A DNA stretch of 64,000 nt from Hymenobacter piscis (GTDB taxonomy: Bacteria; Bacteroidota; Bacteroidia; Cytophagales; Hymenobacteraceae). The stretch lies in assembly GCF_018760735.1 (NCBI RefSeq), contig NZ_JAHHZN010000019.1, positions 1 through 64,000 on the forward strand, in the 5' to 3' direction. The position numbers and the translations under genes are program-made. Position 1 is the first letter of the stretch; each line of letters starts with the position of its first letter. A model generated the notes under the pieces. The model worked only from the letters and a program-made list of their open reading frames with translations. It ran no database searches and was not told where the DNA came from. This document shows, in pieces, positions 18,503-25,499 of this stretch.

Positions 18503-18754
18503 CGGGACGGGCAGCCGCACCCCGCGGCCCCGCTACGACAGCAGCGGGGAAGCCGGCCGCTACACGGGCCGGCGCCGTGGGGCGGTGCTAGGCACTTTTG
18601 GCGTCTACTAGTTCATAATTTTTCCCGTGCCAACATTCTACGATCTTAGCATAAAGCTTTAGGATTTGGGCATAGTGGGGTAAAGAAACCTCGTATCCTT
18701 TTTGCTGACTACTACACATGGACTTTCTTTTATGCACCAGCCAAACATATTAGT

Positions 18755-19347
18755 CTAGCGTTTGTGCTTTATTAGCTCAACCTCCTTATTGTTTTTTATT
18801 CCAATAATGTCCCCTCCAAAGGCGGTTAGCCCGCCCTCAATATCACCTTTATCATATACTAGCTTTATAGGATCCATGAATGTATAAGCTATTCTATCAT
18901 AACTATATTTATATAAACCATCAGCGCTTCTAGGGTAATTTTTAAATAGCTCATCATTGTACTTAGGCTGCATTGCATGAATCAGAGCCTTCTCCGCATC
19001 AAGAAATATTGTTCTTTGCTCAGGACGATATTTTCCCATAAAACTATGAACTACATCTTCAATAACCGAGTCACTGCCATATGAATGCATTTCAAAATTA
19101 TCAAAAAAACCAAAAAGCAGTAATGCTATTTCATTAGTTGGCAAACTACCATAATTGAATGGATATTCGAGTGACAAAATTTCCTGCAATTTATCATGAC
19201 CAGTGAGACGCTTTCATACATCTTGCTTAGTCGCTTGACCTACAAATGAACTTTATAACTAGTAAAATTTCTCAAATCACCCTTAATTTCAGCCTCTACG
19301 TACCCTTTCCAGTAATTAAGAATAAATTTTTCAGGAGAAAGCCACAC
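18755..19347 (-). pseudogene. Broken AT-rich gene, third of the RES cassette
   Basis: The longest open piece covers 18755-19189 (about 144 residues, unknown family, with DNFEMHSYGSDSVIEDVV and a charged end). Upstream, a GTG at 19345-19347 overlaps the stop of the preceding gene (TAGTG) and opens a frame beginning VWLSPEKFILNYWKGYVE. This hits an in-frame TAG after about 35 codons, continues as VKRLSKMYE, then needs one base shift to join LTGHDKLQEIL of the longer piece. The simplest reading is one gene of about 195 codons broken by a nonsense change and a frameshift. Sequencing error could explain the frameshift. Function unknown. Confidence 0.6.
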
Positions 19348-19742
19348 TAGAAATTTTCATCAGAAACTTCACTCTCATAAAATTTGATACTCTGAATATT
19401 CATAATGGAACGACGAGAAAAATCATTGCTTAAGTCATTTGAACCCATATACATAAAAACTTCTTTCGATTCATCTGTCGCAATATTTTCTTGAAATATC
19501 GGCAGCACACAATTCAACACATCATCATTACCATTCTGCACGATGTCAAAAGAAACACATCTTGCTTCCTCATCATGCATAATATTATCAAATCTTAGCT
19601 CAGGCCTTTGAGCTATTATGTACAAACTACTTCTTTCAATTAATTTCTGAATATCAATATCCTTCTTTAAAGCTGTAAAATCAAAATTTGACAAAGGGCT
19701 ATAAGCCAACTCCAACTGATTTAAAATACTTTTTGTGTCCAT
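19347..19742 (-). CDS. Hypothetical protein, second gene of the RES cassette
   Basis: A 131-residue, AT-rich, acidic protein that I do not recognise. It starts 11 bases after the RES gene and its stop overlaps the GTG of the broken third gene, so the three were one transcript. No signal peptide, membrane segment or known motif is visible. The sequence has a strand/helix mix (RCVSFDIVQNGNDDVLNCVL). Position behind a RES toxin-like gene suggests an antitoxin or accessory role, but RES antitoxins usually carry an Xre/MbcA HTH domain and none is seen here. Confidence 0.5.
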   Translation of the reverse strand: MDTKSILNQLELAYSPLSNFDFTALKKDIDIQKLIERSSLYIIAQRPELRFDNIMHDEEARCVSFDIVQNGNDDVLNCVLPIFQENIATDESKEVFMYMGSNDLSNDFSRRSIMNIQSIKFYESEVSDENF

Positions 19743-19753
19743 GAATAGAAATA

Positions 19754-20656
19754 TTATTTCAAATCATCAATCGAATTAACTCCAATTATCCTTAAGCACT
19801 CCTGCTCATGTTTCTCTAGCTCTACAAGCTTGAATTCGTCCTCCGTTCCTCCAAGTTCCACTATAGCGTCATTGTCAATAGCAGCACGGCCCTTGTTCTT
19901 ATAAATTGAACATTCGCCAGCTACGTACAGCCCAAGCTTACTTGTTGCTTCAGGAGTAATAGCAATATTAAAGCCTCTTCCACCAACCCTAACACTAGGG
20001 TATAGTACCCCGTCCAAACCTTTGTTAATAACCAACTCAGTAAAAAGAGCTGAAATCATGTAATCATAATCATCCCTTATTTTTTCTTTTGCAAATTCAT
20101 CAGCCAAAAATGATGTAAAAGCTAACGACCTTTCTACTACCTCTGCAGAATTTGATTTAATAAATCGACTATAAGCATCTGCCAGTTCTCTCGTATAACT
20201 ACTCTCTTGATAATACTTGTCTTTTTGAACTATTGCGAGCATATGTATATCTTCATGAACGTACCAACGTCCAAAAGAAATCTTTTGAATACCTGATTTC
20301 GTGGCATCCCTTAGCATAGGCACAGTTTCGGCTACACCAATAACCCTCATGTTATTCAATTCTCCTGGTTGCAAATTTTCAGGAATAGTAGTAGCATAAA
20401 ACATTGTTTGGTTAGGTGTGCTAGCTCTCTGGTACGTCTTGTTATATTGCTGAGGCTTATAAGAATAATTACTCCTTTTTTCAAACCTTTCTCCATTACT
20501 ATTTGGTCTCGCTCTCATCACTGATTTTCCTCTATGGAATGTCACAATGACATAACCTATATCACCCGCCTGTCTAAATAGGGACAATATTTCATCCTTT
20601 GGATATTTCGAAAGATCTAAGCTCTTGAACTGCTCAATTAATGTGTTGATTTCCAT
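19754..20656 (-). CDS. RES-domain protein (NAD+-degrading toxin-like)
   Basis: A 300-residue protein whose N-terminal half shows RES-family features: an Arg-rich strand VMRARPNSNG, then QRASTPNQTMFYATTIPENL with the conserved Arg and FYA, and near residues 215-235 the block GVLYPSVRVGGRGFNIAI seen at the end of the RES fold. Known RES toxins phosphorolyse or hydrolyse NAD+. This one is longer than classical RES toxins (150-200 residues) and has an N-terminal helical extension. Codon use is strongly AT-rich compared with the surrounding chromosome, pointing to recent transfer. It heads a three-gene cassette whose last gene is broken. Confidence 0.6.
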   Translation of the reverse strand: MEINTLIEQFKSLDLSKYPKDEILSLFRQAGDIGYVIVTFHRGKSVMRARPNSNGERFEKRSNYSYKPQQYNKTYQRASTPNQTMFYATTIPENLQPGELNNMRVIGVAETVPMLRDATKSGIQKISFGRWYVHEDIHMLAIVQKDKYYQESSYTRELADAYSRFIKSNSAEVVERSLAFTSFLADEFAKEKIRDDYDYMISALFTELVINKGLDGVLYPSVRVGGRGFNIAITPEATSKLGLYVAGECSIYKNKGRAAIDNDAIVELGGTEDEFKLVELEKHEQECLRIIGVNSIDDLK

Positions 20657-20737
20657 AAGAATGGCTGTTGCCTACTGAAAAATATGGTCCTATAACAGTG
20701 TACTTCAAATAACAAGCTTCTACACTCAATAAACAAA

Positions 20738-20774
20738 CAGCGGGTAGCAAACCTCCTCGGTTCACTGCCCGCTG
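20738..20774 (-). terminator. Terminator after the GH2 remnant
   Basis: On the minus strand CAGCGGGCAG (20774-20765) pairs with CTACCCGCTG (20747-20738), interrupted by an inner GTGAACC/GGTTTGC pairing, and is followed by TTTGTTTATT. It sits 22 bases after the stop of the GH2 remnant and probably was its native terminator. Confidence 0.65.
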
Positions 20775-20795
20775 CTGCATTCAAGCCCTAAGCAT

Positions 20796-21543
20796 CTACC
20801 GCTGCCCGACCGACTTCTCCTGCGCCTGCTGGCCGGAGAAATCGAAGTACAGGGTCATTTCCTTGGCGTACGAGGGGTCTTTGCCGTAGTCGTAGTACAT
20901 GTTGGTTTTGCCCATCGGGCCTATGTTCTCGGCTTTCTGCGACTTGGTGCCGATGGGCGTGATGCCGTGCATGAAGGAGAGCTGGCCGCTGGGGAAGGCC
21001 GGGGCCGTGTTGTAGGGCGTGGCCGAGAAGCGCGGCGTGAACAGGCGCAGGTACACGTCTTCCTGGTCGCAGACGACTGTGAAGGGCTGGCCGGTGGTCT
21101 GCAGGGTGAGCCAGTAGAAGTTGGAGTAGTAGCCCTTGAACTCGGGGTACTCGGGGCCGCGGGTGCCGTTCATTTCGCCGGTGCTGGTGTCGTTGTAGCC
21201 TTTGGTCCACACGCCCAGGTTGGTACCCTTCAGGCGGTCTTTCCACACGCGGTAGGGCCCGTCGCCGCGCCACTGGGCGCCGCGCACTTCCTTTTCGGGG
21301 TAGCTGAAGCTCAGACCGGCCAGGGCGAAGTCGTAGTCTTTGGGGAAGTACTTGGCCGTGAGGCGCACCCAGCCCGAGGGGTACACCGTCTACTGCAAGA
21401 ACTGGTAGCGGCTCTGCTTGCCGAAATTGGCTTCGATGACCACGTGCGGGCCGTCCTGGCGCTGGCTCAGGCCCTCGAAGGCGGTTTCGCCCTCGGCCAG
21501 CAAGGGGCCGTTGGTGAGCAGGATGAGTAACTTGTTCTCCTTA
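20796..21543 (-). pseudogene. GH2 beta-galactosidase-type gene, C-terminal remnant
   Basis: Read leftwards from the end of the recombinase gene, the frame gives NGPLLAEGETAFEGLSQ, a TAG at about 21389, then YPSGWVRLTAKYFPKDY, RGDGPYRVWKDRLKGT and PEFKGYYSNFYWLTLQTT. This matches the C-terminal beta-sandwich of large Bacteroidota GH2 enzymes. The 5' three quarters is missing, cut exactly where the tyrosine recombinase coding region ends, and the internal stop shows that the piece is not used. With the GH78 remnant at 18090 it suggests that a pectin or galactan type glycan locus occupied this place before the mobile genes arrived. Confidence 0.6.
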
Positions 21544-22506
21544 TTACAATCCTAACTTCTGCGCTGCATTGTGTTGCCGCACGTCGTCCAGCCGAGTATA
21601 GCGCCGAATCATTGTGGAAGTCTTATGCTTAGTCTGATTCATAATCTCACTATCATCAGCCCCGGCCAACTTAGCCACTGTCACAAATGAAGCCCTAAGT
21701 GAATGCGCGGAATATGTTGGCCCAAGATATTTCTGTACTACCGTATTGATGCTTTTATCTGTCAGCCGCGCCTGCGTCAATCGCTGGCCCATACGCAACC
21801 CGACAAACACCGGCCCGGTTTCCCGCTTGAGCGCGCGTAGCCAAGCCTGTAGAGAACGGATAGGGCAGACCTTGGCTTCCGGCGAATAGAAAATGGCCTT
21901 TTCCTCGTGCTCGCCCAGTTGGTTGGTTTTACTGCGGTGCATGCGCACGATCAACCCTTCCTCCGAAAACTCCAGATCCTCAACATTCAGTGCGGACAAC
22001 TCCGAGCGGCGAAATGCGCCAGTGAATCCCAACAGTAAAATTGCCCGGTCCCGTAGCCCAGTTACCGCCTGCGTGTCGATGGCGCGCACCAGTCGTTTGA
22101 GCTGAACAAGCGTAAATGCCGGGGCCTGCTTTTGCCGCACGCCGTGTACGCGGCGGATGCCGTCAAGCAGCACCTGAAACTGTTTATTGTCCGTGGGGCA
22201 GTCCAGCCCGCGCAGCACGTGCACCTTGCTGATTGCCGACAGGTGACGATGAATGGTCGCGACTTTTTTGCCCGCGTCGGCCAGATAGGTCACGTAGCCG
22301 GCAAGCGTGTCCACCGTCGCCGGCACCGGCTCGACTTGGTTGGCCTGACACCAATGCGTGAAGTGTCGCAGGTCGGAGGCGTAAGCCCGGGCCGTGTTGG
22401 GCGCGCCCTGCAACCCGGCTTCGACGTAGCGCGCCGTCTGCTCCGAGAGGCTAGCGAGCGAGTCGGTCGTCTTAGCGGCAGTGGTCAGTCGCGCGTCGTT
22501 TTTCAT
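21544..22506 (-). CDS. Tyrosine recombinase / integrase
   Basis: A 320-residue integrase. The N-terminal SAM-like DNA-binding domain (about 25-115) contains NTARAYASDLRHF; the catalytic domain carries the first Arg in GFTGAFRRSEL, a Lys in HRSKTNQL, the HxxR box AHSLRASF, a second-His-position KHKTSTM and the tyrosine in IRRYTRLDD. All five key residues are present, so the enzyme looks active. It should cut and join DNA at short inverted core sites. The start ATG lies inside the left copy of a 26-bp tandem duplication, and a loxP-like inverted repeat lies about 85 bases upstream. Its 3' end abuts the GH2 remnant, consistent with integration there. Confidence 0.85.
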   Translation of the reverse strand: MKNDARLTTAAKTTDSLASLSEQTARYVEAGLQGAPNTARAYASDLRHFTHWCQANQVEPVPATVDTLAGYVTYLADAGKKVATIHRHLSAISKVHVLRGLDCPTDNKQFQVLLDGIRRVHGVRQKQAPAFTLVQLKRLVRAIDTQAVTGLRDRAILLLGFTGAFRRSELSALNVEDLEFSEEGLIVRMHRSKTNQLGEHEEKAIFYSPEAKVCPIRSLQAWLRALKRETGPVFVGLRMGQRLTQARLTDKSINTVVQKYLGPTYSAHSLRASFVTVAKLAGADDSEIMNQTKHKTSTMIRRYTRLDDVRQHNAAQKLGL

Positions 22507-22546
22507 GTAACCTATATAATGTCGTTTTTCATGTAACCTATATAAT
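22495..22546. repeat. Perfect 26-bp tandem duplication over the recombinase start
   Basis: Bases 22495-22520 and 22521-22546 are identical copies of a 26-bp unit. On the minus strand each copy contains TATATAGGTTAC followed by ATGAAAAACGAC. The downstream ATG opens the recombinase; the upstream ATG runs into a TAG within the next copy after six codons. The duplication thus creates a decoy start or a tiny leader frame in front of the gene. Confidence 0.85.
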
Positions 22547-22589
22547 AAGGTATAGCCGTGAAAAAACGGCCCGAAAAGCGAATATACTG

Positions 22590-22624
22590 CTAGGTTCCGA
22601 TAATTAAAAGTTATCGGAACCTAG
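22590..22624. repeat. 14-7-14 inverted repeat, candidate recombinase core site
   Basis: CTAGGTTCCGATAA (22590-22603) and TTATCGGAACCTAG (22611-22624) are perfect inverted arms separated by seven bases (TTAAAAG). Arm and spacer lengths are those of tyrosine-recombinase crossover sites, and the site is about 85 bases from a complete tyrosine recombinase gene. There is no T-run, so it does not look like a terminator. A role as attachment or inversion site is inferred. Confidence 0.55.
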
Positions 22625-22709
22625 TGGTTCGGCGATAGGGAACATCAAGTAAACCTTATCAGTCCTTATGATTTTGCATTAGCATTGATAATAGTCGTCC
22701 ACCAGCGGA

Positions 22710-23947
22710 TGACCTCCTCCCAATTGCTGGACCGGTCTGATATAGTGAATCAGGCGGTTTGAAGCTCGGCAGTACTGGCGGCTGCCATGACCTGATCGGG
22801 CGTTAACTTCGGCAGCGAGCTATGCGGTCGGAAGCCGTTGTACTCCTGCCGCCACTGCTCGATTTTCTCCTGCGCATCGGACAACGAGAGGAACCAATGC
22901 ACATGCAGACACTCGTCTCGGAAGCTGCCGTCGAATGACTCAATATACGGGTTGTCCGTCGGTTTGCCCGGGCGCGAGAAGTCCAACGTGACCCGCTGCT
23001 CATGGGCCCATTTGTCCAGCGCTTTGCTGATAAACTCGCTGCCGTCATCTACCTGGATGCGCTCAGGTACGACGCCCCGCGTTTGCTGCAAGTGGCTCAT
23101 CACGGCCACCACGTCGTCGCCTTTTAGCGACTGTCCAACCTGAAGGGCCAGGCACTGGCGACTACAACTTATCCACTATCGTTAAGGCGCGAATCTTGCG
23201 CCCATCGAAGAGCTGATCAGCTACGAAATCCATGCTCGAGCTCTGGTGCGGCCGCTGCAACCCGGCCCGCTCCAGGCGGTGTGCCGCGGCCCGGCTGCGC
23301 CTGGGCCGTTTGCTACGTAGATGCAGCCCTTCCAGGCAGTAGAGACGGTGGACGCGCTTGTGGTTGTCGGGCCGGCCTTCCCGCCGCAGCAGCGTAAACA
23401 GGCGCTGGCAGCCGTAGCGCACTTGGGATCTGGGCCAGTTCCCGCAACCGTCGGCGCAGGACCGTATCCTGCCGCCCGTGCGGTCGGTAGTGCCAGCTCG
23501 AGCGCTGCAGCAACACGAGCTGGCAGGCCCGGCGGGTCGAGATGCGATAGGCGTCGGCGTCGCGTACGTGTTAAGCCGCGTGGCGACGCTGCTTGGGGCT
23601 TCAGAAGGTTGTTTGAGCACGTCCTGCAGCATTTGCTTGTCCAGGCTCCGGTCGGCCACGAGCTGTTGGAGGTGTAGATTCTCCTCTTCCAACTGCTTCA
23701 GGCGGCGCAGCTCGGGCACCCCTAGCCCACCGTATTTCTTCTTCCAATTGTAGTGGGTGGCCTCGCTGATGCCCATCTTCCGGCAGACCTCGGCGACGGC
23801 CACGCCCGTGTCGGCTTGGCGCAGGGCAAACACGATCTGGGCCTCGGTAAACTTCGTCTTTTTCATGGCACATGTCTCTTGGTTTAAGATACGACAAGGG
23901 CCTGATTTCTCTACTTTAGCGCGGACCAGTTTTGTGGGAGGAGGTCA
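22710..23947 (-). mobile_element. Decayed IS3-family insertion sequence
   Basis: The element is bounded by a perfect 13-bp terminal inverted repeat TGACCTCCTCCCA (22710-22722, and its complement at 23935-23947) that continues as an imperfect repeat including CTGGaCCG/CTGGtCCG; TG...CA ends are typical of IS3 elements. Total length is 1238 bp. It encodes an OrfA/OrfB transposase on the minus strand, now frameshifted. The bases flanking the two ends (CGGA and GTGG) do not match, so no target duplication remains, which indicates a deletion or rearrangement on one side since insertion. Confidence 0.8.
22750..23866 (-). pseudogene. IS3-family transposase OrfAB (frameshifted)
   Basis: OrfA starts at 23866 (MKKTKFTEAQIVFALRQADT) with an HTH (CRKMGISEATHYNWKKKYGG) and a leucine-zipper-like region, and would normally pass to OrfB by programmed -1 frameshifting. 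OrfB is broken at least twice: after LRRRLRELAQ the frame must change to reach VRYGCQRLFTLLRREG, and after LTIVD an extra base stops the frame at 23162. The rest of the DDE domain is intact in another frame (IQVDDGSEFISKALDKWA with the second Asp; NPYIESFDGSFRDECL with the Glu). Transposition by this copy is therefore unlikely. Confidence 0.8.
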
Positions 23948-24000
23948 GTGGTCAGGCCGGTGGTTTCAGTATCCAGAAACAGCAGGTACTGCTCACTCAT
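23948..24000 (-). pseudogene. DnaQ-like 3'-5' exonuclease, N-terminal stub
   Basis: From ATG 24000 leftwards the frame reads MSEQYLLFLDTETTGL, the ExoI motif (DxE) of DnaQ/RNase T type exonucleases, and is cut by the IS3 element after 17 codons. It begins six bases after the stop of the LacI-type regulator gene. The remainder of the gene is not visible on the far side of the IS. Confidence 0.65.
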
Positions 24001-24006
24001 GCTCCG

Positions 24007-25110
24007 CTAAGGCCGGAATACCTTGGCCGCCCGACGCGGGGCGGGAGCCGATTCCGCCTGGCGCAGTGAGGAGCCGCGAATCAGTAGCTCGGGACGCAAA
24101 ATGGTCTGACGGGGCGTGAACGGAGTGGCGTCGGCCTCAATTTGCTCCAGCAGCAGGCGCACGGTGGCCTGGCCCATTTCCTCGCAGCGCTGGTCGATGG
24201 TGGTAATGGTAGGTTCGGTAATGAGCGTGAAAGCCTCGTTGCTGAAACCACTGATGGCAATATCCTCGGGCACCCGGCGGCCCTGCCGCCGCGCCTCCTG
24301 CTGGGCCCCGAGGGCGCAGTAGTCGCCGGCCGAAAACACGGCGTCGGGCGGGTTGGGCAGGGCCAGCCACCGGCGCATCACCTCCACCCCATCCGGCTGA
24401 GTCATGTCGGTATAGGCTACCAGTTCCTCGTCGAGGGACAGCCCGGCTTCGCGCAGGGCTGCCAAGTAGCCCTGGTAGCGGTTTTTGTAGATGCTCATGT
24501 GCTGGGGGCCGGCCAGGTGAGCCACTCGCTGGCAGCCCTGGCTGAGCAGGTGACGGGTCGAAATCAGGGCCCCTTCGTGGTCGTTGAGCACCACGGCATT
24601 CACGTCCTCGCCCTCCATGCTGCGGTCGAAAAACACCAGCGGCAGGCCCCGGCTGCGGACCTTATCAAAGTGCTTATAGGTAGTGGTGGTGCGCGACAAC
24701 GAGACCATAATACCGGCCACCTGGGCGCTGAGCAGGGCCTCCACATTGCGCCGCTCCTGGGCCGCATCTTCGTTCGACTGGCAGATGATGACGTTGTAGC
24801 CGGCCCGGCTGGCGGCCGTTTCGATGCCGTGCACCACCGACGGGAAGAAGCGCCCCTCAATGTAAGGCACGATAATGCCCAGCAACTTGCTTTTACCCTT
24901 GCGCAGGGCCGACGCCAGGCGGTTGGGCTGGTAGTTGTACTTCTTAGCCAGCTTGAGCACCTTCGACTTCATTTCTGGTCCGATGCTGTAATGGTCGCTC
25001 AGGGCCCGGGAAATGGTGGTCATGGATACGCCCAGCTCCCGGGCCAGGTCGGCCATGGAAACGGGGGTGTTGGTAGCGGGTGCGGCGGTGTTCTTTTTAC
25101 GAGGGGCCAT
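24007..25110 (-). CDS. LacI-family regulator of the arabinose/arabinan locus
   Basis: A 367-residue repressor. The LacI HTH is at about 17-65 (MADLARELGVSMTTISRALS, then the hinge helix YQPNRLASALRKGKS), followed by a periplasmic-binding-protein-like sensor domain (GIIVPYIEGRFFPSVVHGIE; MSIYKNRYQGYLAALREAG; AISGFSNEAFTLITEP). It is transcribed away from the GH51 operon and has a palindrome 12 bases before its ATG matching those in front of the arabinan genes, so it very likely represses itself and the locus until arabinose or a derivative binds. The ligand is inferred from context; Bacteroides uses an unrelated Nudix-type AraR. Confidence 0.85.
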   Translation of the reverse strand: MAPRKKNTAAPATNTPVSMADLARELGVSMTTISRALSDHYSIGPEMKSKVLKLAKKYNYQPNRLASALRKGKSKLLGIIVPYIEGRFFPSVVHGIETAASRAGYNVIICQSNEDAAQERRNVEALLSAQVAGIMVSLSRTTTTYKHFDKVRSRGLPLVFFDRSMEGEDVNAVVLNDHEGALISTRHLLSQGCQRVAHLAGPQHMSIYKNRYQGYLAALREAGLSLDEELVAYTDMTQPDGVEVMRRWLALPNPPDAVFSAGDYCALGAQQEARRQGRRVPEDIAISGFSNEAFTLITEPTITTIDQRCEEMGQATVRLLLEQIEADATPFTPRQTILRPELLIRGSSLRQAESAPAPRRAAKVFRP

Positions 25111-25121
25111 GTGAAAGAGCG

Positions 25122-25141
25122 TTACACAATGCTTTGTGTAA
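25122..25141. promoter_or_regulatory. Operator before the LacI-type gene
   Basis: TTACACAATGCTTTGTGTAA is palindromic at 9 of 10 paired positions and ends 12 bases before the regulator ATG at 25110. It is a close variant of the ACACAATCGTTTGTGT sites elsewhere in the window and suggests autoregulation. Confidence 0.7.
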
Positions 25142-25391
25142 AGAAAGTATTCAGGGCTGCGGCAAGGATGGAATTTCGCAGGATTGAGGCGGGTAGTACA
25201 CTGGCGGCGTTGTCGTTGCTGAGGGGCCCGAAAGCCCAGGTAGTTGTTTGGTTGAAGATAGAGTTATTTCGCCAGAATCATCTTAACACTCCCATTCACC
25301 GCCGTAAAGCAATTGTTTACAGCCCGGCTGACCACAGGATCCGAGCAAATTTACTCCCCGCTGGGGCAGGGAACGAATAAATATTATTACT

Positions 25392-25411
25392 TTACACAAT
25401 CGTTTGTGCTA
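25392..25411. promoter_or_regulatory. Operator before the GH51-GH43-GH43 operon
   Basis: TTACACAATCGTTTGTGCTA contains ACACAATCGTTTGTG with the central CG typical of LacI-family operators and lies 89 bases upstream of the GH51 ATG. The rest of the 390-base gap between the divergent regulator and GH51 genes holds no gene. Confidence 0.75.
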
Positions 25412-25499
25412 ACTAGCTAATGACGCGCACCCACCGACGCTGAGCAGCCGGCGTTTCAGGGGCCTTCGCTGCTGCTACCTTCACTTCAATTCCCACCGT

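Noticed and set aside
24142..25380. 412-residue open frame on the plus strand over the LacI-type gene
   Set aside because: The minus strand encodes a complete LacI-family protein; the plus frame has low-complexity composition and crosses the operator region.
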